Assembly: GCF_002355475.1 (NCBI RefSeq)
Contig: NZ_AP014863.1
Coordinates: 1-59,815 of the forward strand
Direction: 5' to 3'
Length of the DNA stretch: 59,815 nt
From: Pseudomonas furukawaii
Lineage (GTDB): Bacteria; Pseudomonadota; Gammaproteobacteria; Pseudomonadales; Pseudomonadaceae
In this document: positions 15,256-23,897 of the stretch, piece by piece
How positions within the stretch are numbered: position 1 is the stretch's first letter
Layout of the letters: every line of letters starts with the position of its first letter
Position numbers and translations under genes: made by a program
Notes under the pieces: model-generated
Seen by the model: the letters and a program-made list of their open reading frames with translations, nothing else
Database searches by the model: none
Told to the model about the DNA's origin: nothing

Positions 15256-16284
15256 TTGCAGGACGCAACTCACCCCGCCCCCGCGCGCTTGCTCACTCAA
15301 ACCGAGCAACGTCAGCACGAAAAACTCACCCGAGAACTTGGTCCAGTAGTGATCAAGGCCCTCCAAGATCCGCTCACCATCGAAGTCATGCTGAACCCTG
15401 ACGGACAGCTCTGGGTGGAGCGTCTGGGTGAGGAGATGCAACGCATTGGCACCCTGCCTGCGTCGGCCGCTGAAGCTGCAATGGGCACCATCGCGGCCTG
15501 CCTGCAGACGACGGTTTCCCGCGAGAATCCCATCCTGGAAGGTGAACTGCCGCTGGACGGGAGCCGCTTTGAGGGGCTGATCCCCCCAGTGGTGGCGCAA
15601 CCGACCTTCGCCATTCGGAAGAAGGCCAGTCAGGTTTTCAGTCTTGAGCAGTACCTGGAAGCAGGCTCCATTTCCAAGGAGCAGTACCAGCGGATCTGCG
15701 CCGCCGTCGGCGCGCGGCAAAACATCCTGGTCGTCGGCGGCACGTCGTCAGGCAAGACCACACTGTCCAACGCCATCATCAAGAAGATGGATGAACTCTC
15801 CCCCGATCTCCGCTTGGTGATCATTGAAGACACGGGCGAGATCCAATGTTCAGCGGACAACGCCGTCATCATGCGTGCGACGGCATACGTCTCCATGCTC
15901 CAACTCCTTCGCGCCACATTGCGCCTGCGCCCTGACCGCATCCTGGTCGGTGAAGTCCGAGGCGGCGAAGCGCTATCCCTCCTGAAGATGTGGAACACCG
16001 GCCACCCTGGCGGCCTTGCCACTCTTCACGCCAACAACGCTCGCGCAGGCCTGACAAGGCTTGAGCAGCTTGTATCCGAGGCCACCTCCGCACCGATGCA
16101 ACACCTGATCAGTGAAGCGGTGGATCTCGTGATTCACATCGCCAAGACAGCCAATGGCCGCAAGGTCACTGGACTGCTTGAAGTCCAGGACTTCAGGAAC
16201 GGCGAGTACGTAACCGAAGAAATCTGCCCCATGACCCCGAGGAGTCACCTCAATGAAGGATCAAAAACCCATGAGCTTGCGTAA
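15256..16284 (+). CDS. trbB: TrbB, VirB11-type T4SS ATPase
   Basis: 342 residues. Walker A GGTSSGKTT, Asp box VIIEDTGEIQ, RILVGEVRGGE (Walker B region) and the His box HPGGLATLHANN are all in place. It is the hexameric traffic ATPase at the base of the mating channel. No ATG gives the full N-terminus; TTG 15256 is preceded by GAAAGG 8 nt upstream. It overlaps trbC by 32 bp. Confidence 0.9.
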   Translation: MQDATHPAPARLLTQTEQRQHEKLTRELGPVVIKALQDPLTIEVMLNPDGQLWVERLGEEMQRIGTLPASAAEAAMGTIAACLQTTVSRENPILEGELPLDGSRFEGLIPPVVAQPTFAIRKKASQVFSLEQYLEAGSISKEQYQRICAAVGARQNILVVGGTSSGKTTLSNAIIKKMDELSPDLRLVIIEDTGEIQCSADNAVIMRATAYVSMLQLLRATLRLRPDRILVGEVRGGEALSLLKMWNTGHPGGLATLHANNARAGLTRLEQLVSEATSAPMQHLISEAVDLVIHIAKTANGRKVTGLLEVQDFRNGEYVTEEICPMTPRSHLNEGSKTHELA

Positions 16285-16648
16285 AGCACGCAACTACAAA
16301 CTGGACATGCTCTGCCTGTTCGCCCTGATGCTGCTGGTCACTACCCTGGCATCGCCGGATGCCATGGCATCCGCTACTGCCGGCACGCTGCCTTGGGACA
16401 GCCCGCTGGCCAAGCTGCGCGCGTCCATCACTGGCCCGGTCGCATTCACCATCTCCATCCTCGGCTTGGTAGGCACCCTCTCGGCACTGATCTGGGGCGG
16501 TGAACTCAGCGGCGTCCTGAAGTCGGTGATCGTCATCGTGATGATCATTTCCATCATCGTGGCGGCTAACAACTTCCTCAGCGTGATGTTCGGCGTAGGC
16601 GCCGAGATCGCCGCCTACGCACCGGCCATGGTTGCAGGGATCGTCTAA
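16253..16648 (+). CDS. trbC: TrbC, T4SS pilin precursor, predicted to be cyclised
   Basis: 131 residues. Signal peptidase site AMA/SATAG (39/40), two hydrophobic helices, and the stretch ITGPVAF...GLVG...GGEL followed by FGVG-AEIA-A near residue 116, closely resembling RP4 TrbC. In RP4, TraF removes the AEIA end and joins Gly114 to Ser37, making a circular pilin. The same residues predict a ring of about 77 residues here (Ser40-Gly116). A traF gene is present at 32695-33207. Confidence 0.9.
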   Translation: MKDQKPMSLRKARNYKLDMLCLFALMLLVTTLASPDAMASATAGTLPWDSPLAKLRASITGPVAFTISILGLVGTLSALIWGGELSGVLKSVIVIVMIISIIVAANNFLSVMFGVGAEIAAYAPAMVAGIV

Positions 16649-16948
16649 ATGGCATTGCGCACGATCCCCATTCGACAAGTCGGAAGCCGGATAAACCTAG
16701 TCCTCGGCGGGGATCGTGAGCTGGTCCTTACCTCGCTGATGATCTGCTGCGTCCTGGTCTTCTCGGCTTTTGAACTCAAGGCCGCCGTTGTCGGCGGAAT
16801 CTTCTGGGTGGCCAGCCTCTACGGTCTTCGCCTGATGGCGAAGAAAGATCCGCAGATGCGGTTCGTGTACCTGCGAAGCCTCAAGTACGAGGCCTATTAC
16901 CCAGCTCAATCCACACCGTTCTACGAGAACGCCAGGGAGTACAAATGA
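16649..16948 (+). CDS. trbD: TrbD, VirB3-type T4SS protein
   Basis: 99 residues with two adjacent hydrophobic helices (about 27-60), the compact VirB3/TrbD layout. It abuts trbC and overlaps trbE by 4 bp. It anchors the TrbE ATPase at the inner membrane. Confidence 0.85.
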   Translation: MALRTIPIRQVGSRINLVLGGDRELVLTSLMICCVLVFSAFELKAAVVGGIFWVASLYGLRLMAKKDPQMRFVYLRSLKYEAYYPAQSTPFYENAREYK

Positions 16949-19413
16949 GCCTGCTCCTTCCAAGGCCCAGCAGCATCAAGCCGTTCCGTTCGCGCAAGCC
17001 TGGGTTTTCCGATCTCCTGCAGTACGCCGCCATGCCCGAAGACGGCGTGGTGACGCTGAAGTACGGCGCCTATCTCGTCTCCTGGATCTATCAGGGTGAA
17101 GACAACGCGAGTGCAACAGACACCCAACGCGAGATCGTTAGCGCGGTGATCAACCGCGAACTGTTGAAGCTCGGCAGTGGCTGGATGCTCCATACAGATG
17201 CAATTCGCCGGCCGGCGCCCAAGTACGCCGACGAAGGCGCGAGCGCGTTCCCGGACCCTGTGACGAAGGCAATCGACCAGGAGCGTCGTCAGACCTTTGA
17301 ACGCCTGGGAGCGATGTATGAGGGCGCCTTCATCATGTCGGTGACCTACCAGCCGCCGTTGGCCCTGGAAACCAAGTTCATCGACATGATGTTTGACGAT
17401 GACGCGGAGATCCCGGACGAAAAAGCCCGCTACGCCAAGCAGACCGCCGACTTCATGAGCAAGATCAAGTCGCTGGAGGACAACCTATCGACAGTCCTCA
17501 AGATGGAGCGGCTGCGGGGCCACCGCGTGCTGCAGGAGGATGGCAGCGAAGTGATCGAAGACGATCTGCTGGCCTACCTGAACTACTGCATCACCGGCAA
17601 TCAGCATCCCATCGTCCTGCCTTCCTGTGCCATGTACCTGGACTCGTTGCTGGGAGGGCAGGAATTCTGGGCAGGCGTCGTCCCCAAGATCGGTCGCCGC
17701 TTCATTCAGACCGTGGCAATTTCCGGGCTCCCCACTCAATCAGTACCGGGGATCCTGACCGAACTGGGAGAACTCCCGTGCGAATATCGCTGGTCCACGC
17801 GCTTCATCTTCATGGACCAGCACGAAGCTCAGAGCCAGTTCGACAAGTTCCGCCGCAAATGGAAGCAGAAGGTCCGGGGTTTCATGGACCAACTGCTGAA
17901 CAAGCAAAATGGCGCGGTGGATGAGGACGCCCTGAGCATGGTGGCCGACGCCACCGGGGCCAAGGCCGAGATCAACTCCCGCACAGTCGCCTATGGCTTC
18001 TATACCAGCGTCGTTGTGCTGATGAGTGAAGACCGGGCGGAAGTCGAGGAGAGCGCAGCACGCATCGCCAAGATGATCAATGGCCGTGGCTTTGCAGCCC
18101 GCGTGGAAACACTCAACACCGTTGAGGCATGGCTTGGGAGCCTTCCTGGTCACGGGGTGGAGAACATCCGCCGGCCATTGATCAGCACCTTGAACCTCGC
18201 GGACCTGATGCCCACCTCCAGCATCTGGACCGGCTCCAACATAGCTCCATGCCCGTTCTATCGGCCGAACTCTCCGGCCCTCATGCAATGCGCCACCTCG
18301 GGCAATACCCCGTTCTGGCTGAATCTGCATGTACGGGATCTTGGCCATACCCTGATTTTCGGCCCGCCGGGCTCGGGTAAGTCGGTACTCCTGGCACTCA
18401 TTCAGGCCCAGTTCCGCCGCTATGAGAATGCGAGCATCTACGCCTTCGACAAGGGCATGAGCGCATACGCGCTGTGCAAAGGGGCAGGCGGCGCGCATTA
18501 CGCCGTCGCGGGCGACAACAGCCCATCCTTCGCACCCTTGGCCGACCTTTCCAGTCCTACGGATCTGGCCTGGGCCGCCGAATGGGTGGACGACTGCCTG
18601 AAGTTGCAGGGCCTCGTGACCACCCCAAACCAGCGCAACGAGATCGCTCGTGCGCTGACGAATATGCGTGACACCGAATCGCGCACCGTCACGGATCTGG
18701 TTAGCACTCTGCAGGACGTTCAAATGCGTGCCGCGCTGCATGTGTACACCCTTGACGGTCCGATGGGTCATCTGCTCGATGCCGAGCGGGACTCCCTTTC
18801 GGTCAATAGCTTCAACGTCTTTGAGATCGAGGAGTTGATGAGCCTTGGAGACCGCTACGTCCTCCCCGTGCTCTCCTACCTGTTCCGCCGCATTGAGAAA
18901 TCCTTGAAGGGCCAACCCGCGATGATCGTCCTGGACGAAGCGTGGCTGATGCTCGCCCATCCGGCCTTCAAGGAAAAAATCGTCGAGTGGCTGAAGGTAC
19001 TGCGGAAAGCTAACTGCATCGTGGTCATGGCAACCCAGAGCCTCAGCGATGCCGTGAAGTCCGGCATCCTGGACGTTCTGAAGGAAGCCGCCCCAACCAA
19101 GATCTACCTCGCCAACGGCGAAGCGCGGGACGAAGAAACGGCGGCGATCTATCGCAAGCTGGGTCTGAACGCCCGGCAGATCGAAATCGTGGCCAGGGCC
19201 ACTCCCAAGCGGCACTACTACTACGTTTCCGAGCAAGGACGCCGGGTCTTCGACCTCGCGCTTGGCCCCCTTTCCCTGGCGTTCGTCGGCGTTTCCGACA
19301 AAGAGGCGGTGGCCAAGGTCAAGGCCCTGGAGGCCACCTACGGCGCCGACTGGACACATCACTGGCTCGCGGATCGCGGCCTTCGACTCTCTGACTATGT
19401 GAGGGCTGCCTGA
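16945..19413 (+). CDS. trbE: TrbE, VirB4-type T4SS ATPase
   Basis: 822 residues, normal for the family. Walker A GPPGSGKSV (about 473-481) and Walker B MIVLDEAWLML are present, along with the VirB4 signature VVMATQSLSDA. It energises pilus biogenesis and transfer on the cytoplasmic side. ATGA overlap with trbD; trbF follows 2 nt later. Confidence 0.92.
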   Translation: MSLLLPRPSSIKPFRSRKPGFSDLLQYAAMPEDGVVTLKYGAYLVSWIYQGEDNASATDTQREIVSAVINRELLKLGSGWMLHTDAIRRPAPKYADEGASAFPDPVTKAIDQERRQTFERLGAMYEGAFIMSVTYQPPLALETKFIDMMFDDDAEIPDEKARYAKQTADFMSKIKSLEDNLSTVLKMERLRGHRVLQEDGSEVIEDDLLAYLNYCITGNQHPIVLPSCAMYLDSLLGGQEFWAGVVPKIGRRFIQTVAISGLPTQSVPGILTELGELPCEYRWSTRFIFMDQHEAQSQFDKFRRKWKQKVRGFMDQLLNKQNGAVDEDALSMVADATGAKAEINSRTVAYGFYTSVVVLMSEDRAEVEESAARIAKMINGRGFAARVETLNTVEAWLGSLPGHGVENIRRPLISTLNLADLMPTSSIWTGSNIAPCPFYRPNSPALMQCATSGNTPFWLNLHVRDLGHTLIFGPPGSGKSVLLALIQAQFRRYENASIYAFDKGMSAYALCKGAGGAHYAVAGDNSPSFAPLADLSSPTDLAWAAEWVDDCLKLQGLVTTPNQRNEIARALTNMRDTESRTVTDLVSTLQDVQMRAALHVYTLDGPMGHLLDAERDSLSVNSFNVFEIEELMSLGDRYVLPVLSYLFRRIEKSLKGQPAMIVLDEAWLMLAHPAFKEKIVEWLKVLRKANCIVVMATQSLSDAVKSGILDVLKEAAPTKIYLANGEARDEETAAIYRKLGLNARQIEIVARATPKRHYYYVSEQGRRVFDLALGPLSLAFVGVSDKEAVAKVKALEATYGADWTHHWLADRGLRLSDYVRAA

Positions 19414-19415
19414 TT

Positions 19416-20147
19416 ATGCGCCTCTTCTCCAAAAAGACGGACACTGCTGCCGCAGACGCAGCGGTAGAAAACCCCTACATCGCCGCCCGCCGTGAGTGGA
19501 ACGAGCGTTATGGCTCGTACATCACCCAGCGCAACATCGGCTTTGCTGTCGGCTTGGCCGGGTTCGTCGTCGCGGCCATCGCCGTTGGCGGCGCCGTCCA
19601 CATCGGCAGCCAATCGAAGTTCATCCCGGTGTATGTCCTGGTCGACAAGCTGAATAACGCGCTGACTGCCGGCCGGGGCGACTATGCCCAGGCTACGCCG
19701 CAAGACGTGGTTAAAGCGCAGTTGGCCCGTTGGATTGAGGACGTTCGCACGGTGACCCCGGACAAGGTGATCAAGCTGAAGCAGGTCAAGGGGAGCTACG
19801 CCCTCATCCAGGATGGGGACCCAGCGAAAACCAAACTGGATACCTGGTTCTCCGGGCAAGGCAAGAACAAGAACAACATCGTCGAAGCTAAAGAAGACCC
19901 CTTCGCGCGGGCCGCCAGTGAAGCGGTTGAGGTTCAGACACAAGGTCTGCCGCTACCCATCTCCCCGGAAAGCTGGCAGTACGATTGGACGGAAATCGTT
20001 CGGGATCGGAAAGGCAACGAGACGGACCGCTTCAACATGCGGGTCATCTTCACTACGAAGCAGATCCCCCCGGAAAGCGAAGAAGCGATTTTGGTGAATC
20101 CGTCCAGCACGTTCATCACTGATTTCTCTTGGTCGCGACAGTTCTAA
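19416..20147 (+). CDS. trbF: TrbF, VirB8-type T4SS scaffold protein
   Basis: 243 residues with a cytoplasmic N-terminus (NPYIAARREWNERYG), a membrane helix at about 45-68 and a periplasmic NTF2-like domain. It nucleates the inner-membrane complex. Confidence 0.88.
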   Translation: MRLFSKKTDTAAADAAVENPYIAARREWNERYGSYITQRNIGFAVGLAGFVVAAIAVGGAVHIGSQSKFIPVYVLVDKLNNALTAGRGDYAQATPQDVVKAQLARWIEDVRTVTPDKVIKLKQVKGSYALIQDGDPAKTKLDTWFSGQGKNKNNIVEAKEDPFARAASEAVEVQTQGLPLPISPESWQYDWTEIVRDRKGNETDRFNMRVIFTTKQIPPESEEAILVNPSSTFITDFSWSRQF

Positions 20148-20156
20148 GGGGGACCT

Positions 20157-21110
20157 ATGAAAGCGATTGCTACTGGCCTCCTGGCCGCACTGCCGTTGAT
20201 CTGCTGGGGGCAAGAGGATTACTCCGACCTGTTCCCGACTGGCACCTCTACCCCGGAGCCGGTGATCTCCAATATGTACTACAGCCCCAATCCGGCGCTG
20301 AGCCCGCAAGAGCAAGCCGGCCTCGGCATATCCAGCAAATGGCGGTCGTCCAGCTCGACCGCGCTAAAACCGTTGGAACGCCAGGGAGGGGTGGTCACCT
20401 TCGTGTTCGGGGCCTCGCAGCCGAGCGTCGTCTGCGCGGTGATGCAGGTTTGCGACATCGAGCTGCAGAAAGGCGAGACGCCGAACAGCGTGAACGCAGG
20501 CGATACCGCCCGCTGGGAAGTCACTCCGACCATTTCCGGGAACGGCAGCGCGGCGACGTGGCACATCATCGTCAAGGCCATGGATGTTGGCCTGGAGACT
20601 TCGCTGCTGATCACGACGAACCGCCGGACGTACCACATCACGCTGAAATCGCACCGCGACCAATACATGGCGCGGGTGGCCTTCACCTACCCCGACGACT
20701 CCGGCGAGGAGTGGGCCGCGTATCGCAAGCACGTCGAGTCGGTCACCCAGCCGCGCGCGGAGCTAGCCGCCCAACCACGGACCGGCTCGGTGGAGTACCT
20801 GGGCGACCTGGACTTTGACTATCGCGTTGACGGTGAGGTGCGCTGGAAGCCGGTCCGAGTGTTCAACGACGGACGCAAGACGATCATTCAAATGCCCCCA
20901 TCCATGCCCCTGGAGGAAGTCCCGGCGCTGGTGGTACTGCGTGGCACCGACAGTATCTGGCCATGGGGCAAGAAGTCGGAGGAGGTGATGGTCAACTACA
21001 GATTCCAAGGAGAGCGCTACGTCGTGGATACCGTGTTTCAGAAGGCGATGCTGATTACTGGTGTGGGCGACAACCAGGACCGAGTGACCATTGAGAGGAC
21101 TGCCGAATGA
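20157..21110 (+). CDS. trbG: TrbG, VirB9-type outer-membrane ring protein
   Basis: 317 residues with signal peptide (1-18, CWG/QED). The CagX/VirB9 domain spans about 75-310. It is a clear paralogue of residues 30-255 of the fusion protein encoded at 1329-2675. TrbG forms the T4SS outer-membrane ring with TrbH and TrbI. The codons for LERQGGVVT at 20373-20399 resemble part of the dispersed repeat. Overlaps trbH by 4 bp. Confidence 0.9.
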   Translation: MKAIATGLLAALPLICWGQEDYSDLFPTGTSTPEPVISNMYYSPNPALSPQEQAGLGISSKWRSSSSTALKPLERQGGVVTFVFGASQPSVVCAVMQVCDIELQKGETPNSVNAGDTARWEVTPTISGNGSAATWHIIVKAMDVGLETSLLITTNRRTYHITLKSHRDQYMARVAFTYPDDSGEEWAAYRKHVESVTQPRAELAAQPRTGSVEYLGDLDFDYRVDGEVRWKPVRVFNDGRKTIIQMPPSMPLEEVPALVVLRGTDSIWPWGKKSEEVMVNYRFQGERYVVDTVFQKAMLITGVGDNQDRVTIERTAE

Positions 21111-21523
21111 AACGCCTGATCGTTGCCATGGCGCTGTCGGCGCTGGTGGGCTGCGCAAGTCAGCAGCAGTTCGGCGCATACGCGGAACTGCCGCCGGGAT
21201 ACCGGGAGGTCATGGCGCGGGACGCTGTGAATCAGATGGCGGGCCTGTATCCGCCGGCCAGCACCCGCCTGAGCATGGCTCTTGAGCCCTCGGATAGCTT
21301 CGGGCAAATCCTGGTGGAACGCCTCCGGCTCGCGGGCTATGCCGTCCAGGAGTCGCCGGCTACCCCGCTGATTGACGCGAAGGCGCTCGGGTACGTGATG
21401 GACACCCTGGACGAAAGCACCTACCGCGTCACCATCACAGTCGGCGGTGAGTCTTTGAGCCGCGCGTATTTCCTGGCCGACCACAAGCTGTCCCCCAGCG
21501 GCTTGTGGGCCCGCAAGGAGTAG
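21107..21523 (+). CDS. trbH: TrbH, T4SS lipoprotein
   Basis: 138 residues with lipobox LVGC (Cys about 16). Position between trbG and trbI matches IncP-1 trbH, which has the VirB7-like role of stabilising the outer ring. Confidence 0.82.
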   Translation: MKRLIVAMALSALVGCASQQQFGAYAELPPGYREVMARDAVNQMAGLYPPASTRLSMALEPSDSFGQILVERLRLAGYAVQESPATPLIDAKALGYVMDTLDESTYRVTITVGGESLSRAYFLADHKLSPSGLWARKE

Positions 21524-21528
21524 CGCCT

Positions 21529-22911
21529 ATGTCTCTTCTTAGCGCTGACAAGTCGCCCAATGGATTGGTCACTGGCGTCCGAAAAGCCAACAGGCTTCCG
21601 CTGTTCATACTCGCGACTGCGATTGGAGTGATCGCCCTTGTCCTCGCGATGGTGGCAATGAATCGCGCAGAGCGGGCCGCACAGATCGAAACCGGCGCAG
21701 ATAGCACCGGGGAGCAGAAGCCGGCCACCCCTGTGACCTCTTCGACTGCTGCGGATCTCGCCAAACGCTACGGCGCTACCGGCGTGATTGAGCCAATTGC
21801 AGAAGAGGAGGAGGAGCTGGTCGAAGACACGGGGGAACTGACGCCCCCGGCGGAGAAACCGGCCGCGCCACAGAAGAAGAAGGAAGCCCCGGTCCCTGTA
21901 GCCAGCGATACCAATCCGCAGGGGCGTCCGCTGGAGTATCAGCAGCAGCTGGAGAACTTCAACACCACGAAAGGACGCCTCTTTGAAGCGGCCCTGACTT
22001 CCAAGAGTCGGATCGAAATTCCGACGGCCAACACGATGCCGACCACTGCCGAGGGCGGCCCATTGAGCGCGAATGAGCAACTGGAGCAGCTGCGCCTGCG
22101 GGCTGCGAACGGTGGCGGTCCCGCGAGCTATGCAGACCGGGCGGCAGAGGTAGCGCGGATCCAACAAATGAGGGCCAGCGGGGGGGCGGAGGCACCGAGT
22201 GACATGGGCGGCATGGGCGGCATGGGCGACGCAGATAGTGAACGGGGCGGGAGCGGCTTCAACCCGACCAGCACAGAAGACACTTGGCTCCTGCAGGACC
22301 GTCTGCAGGCGCCGCTGACTCCGTATGTGGTCCGCACGGGCTTCGTGATTCCGGGAATCATGGTTGGGGGGATCAACAGCGATCTGCCGGGGCAGATCAA
22401 AGCCCAGGTCGCCCAGAACGTCTACGACACTGCGACAGGCAAGTTCTGCTTGATCCCGCAAGGCTCGATCCTGGTCGGCGTCTACGACAGCAACATCGTC
22501 TTTGGCCAGGAGCGAGTCCCCGTGGCATGGCAGCGGATCATCTACCCGGATGGTCGCGCCCTGAACATCAGCGGGATGCCAGGGGCCGACTCGGCAGGCT
22601 ACTCCGGCCTTCACGATCTCACTGACCACCACCTTGCGCGCATCTTCGGCGCGGCGTTCGCCATGTCGGTGATTTCGGCCGGATTCACCCTGAGCCAAGA
22701 CGACAGCAGCGGCGGGACGGACGACAGACCAGACGCCAGCAGCGCAATGAGCGAGGCGCTTGGCCAGAACCTGGGCCAAACCGCAACTCAGATGATTCAG
22801 AAGAATCTGGCGATTCAGCCAACCAACATAATCCGGCCCGGTATGCGCTTCAACGTGATGGTCAGCAAGGACATCGTTTTCGACGCGCCCTACGTGGCGT
22901 TCCAATACTGA
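21529..22911 (+). CDS. trbI: TrbI, VirB10-type T4SS protein
   Basis: 460 residues. Short cytoplasmic N-terminus, a membrane helix at about 26-46 (LFILATAIGVIALVLAM), an acidic and Pro-rich periplasmic linker (EEEEELVEDTGELTPP), a Gly/Met-rich patch (MGGMGGMGD) and the C-terminal VirB10 beta-barrel domain (from about 240). It spans both membranes. ATG 21529 chosen over the longer ORF by position after trbH. Confidence 0.9.
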   Translation: MSLLSADKSPNGLVTGVRKANRLPLFILATAIGVIALVLAMVAMNRAERAAQIETGADSTGEQKPATPVTSSTAADLAKRYGATGVIEPIAEEEEELVEDTGELTPPAEKPAAPQKKKEAPVPVASDTNPQGRPLEYQQQLENFNTTKGRLFEAALTSKSRIEIPTANTMPTTAEGGPLSANEQLEQLRLRAANGGGPASYADRAAEVARIQQMRASGGAEAPSDMGGMGGMGDADSERGGSGFNPTSTEDTWLLQDRLQAPLTPYVVRTGFVIPGIMVGGINSDLPGQIKAQVAQNVYDTATGKFCLIPQGSILVGVYDSNIVFGQERVPVAWQRIIYPDGRALNISGMPGADSAGYSGLHDLTDHHLARIFGAAFAMSVISAGFTLSQDDSSGGTDDRPDASSAMSEALGQNLGQTATQMIQKNLAIQPTNIIRPGMRFNVMVSKDIVFDAPYVAFQY

Positions 22912-22923
22912 GGGAGTCAGTAG

Positions 22924-23703
22924 ATGAAGATCACACGAGGTTTAGCAGCTAAATCCGTCCTTCTATGGGCGCTCTGGGGTGATGTAGCACTGGCCGCTGG
23001 CGGAGTCGGGATCCCCGTGTATGACGCCGGCAACGATATCCAAAACACCATTACTGCGATTGAGTCCGTGACCCAAACGGCGCAGCAGCTGGATTCACTG
23101 CGTACTCAGATGCGGCAGTACGAAGACCAGCAGCTGAACTCCGAAACGGTCAGGGAGTTCAAGTGGGACCGGGCAAACGAAACGCTGGGCAGCCTGCTCA
23201 CAATGGTTGATGGGGTGTCGCCCATGCTCAAGGGGTCAGGCCTGGAAGGCTACCTGGAGAAGTTCCAGACCATCGGCAGTCACGCTCAGACCTCCATCGC
23301 CTGCCGCAATGATCCGGACTGCCTTGCCGGACAGATCGCGACTACACAGCAAGCCCAGGCTGATCGCTCCGAGCAACAGATGTACGCAAACCAAGCGGCG
23401 ATGCGCAACGTCGTGGAGCAGCAGCGACTGATCCGAGAAGACGCGGCGAACTTGCGCCGGCTCCAGAGCATCGCCCAGGACTCGCAAGGCCGCATGGCCG
23501 CGATTCAAGCGGGCAACCAGTTACTCAGCGCCCAGGCGAACAACCTCCTGCAACTGAGAGCCATCCTGGTCACGCAACAGCAGATGCAGGCGGCCCAAGC
23601 CCAGGCGCAATCCGAAAACGATGCCGCACTGCGGGAACGCAACCGCCAGATGATGCGGATCGAAACCAAAAACCGGGGAACCGGAAATTCAGCAAAGTTC
23701 TGA
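22924..23703 (+). CDS. trbJ: TrbJ, VirB5-type T4SS protein
   Basis: 259 residues with signal peptide (1-25, ALA/AGG) and a long, Gln-rich helical body, typical of VirB5/TrbJ surface or tip proteins. A KorB-type site lies inside the signal-peptide codons at 22941-22953. The last residues NSAKF recall the ends of TrbK (DAAKF) and of the lipoprotein at 57675-57827 (DAAKF). Confidence 0.85.
   Translation: MKITRGLAAKSVLLWALWGDVALAAGGVGIPVYDAGNDIQNTITAIESVTQTAQQLDSLRTQMRQYEDQQLNSETVREFKWDRANETLGSLLTMVDGVSPMLKGSGLEGYLEKFQTIGSHAQTSIACRNDPDCLAGQIATTQQAQADRSEQQMYANQAAMRNVVEQQRLIREDAANLRRLQSIAQDSQGRMAAIQAGNQLLSAQANNLLQLRAILVTQQQMQAAQAQAQSENDAALRERNRQMMRIETKNRGTGNSAKF
22941..22953. promoter_or_regulatory. 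KorB operator inside trbJ
   Basis: TTTAGCAGCTAAA 17 nt after the trbJ start codon, read as part of GLAAKS. It is an intragenic site that may act at a distance or in partition. Confidence 0.75.
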
Positions 23704-23713
23704 GGAGGACACG

Positions 23714-23851
23714 ATGAAGCGTTATTGGATCCTGGCTATGGCCGTACTGGTACTGGGGGGCGTGACTGGTTGCAAGGACGACCAGGACAGCGCGCCCCAG
23801 CCGCCGGCCCCAGTGAAAGAGCGGAAAACGGACGACGCCGCGAAGTTCTAA
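23714..23851 (+). CDS. trbK: TrbK, entry-exclusion lipoprotein
   Basis: 45 residues. Signal peptide with lipobox VTGC (Cys 20), then a 26-residue charged, Pro-rich mature part ending DDAAKF. In IncP-1, TrbK between trbJ and trbL is the lipoprotein that blocks entry of related plasmids. Size, lipobox and position fit. ATG 23714 follows GAGGAGGA by 4 nt. Its C-terminus is shared with the lipoprotein at 57675-57827. Confidence 0.82.
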   Translation: MKRYWILAMAVLVLGGVTGCKDDQDSAPQPPAPVKERKTDDAAKF

Positions 23852-23897
23852 ACGACCGGGTGGAGCCATCCGGCGCCACCTCCAAGGAAGCCCCCCT

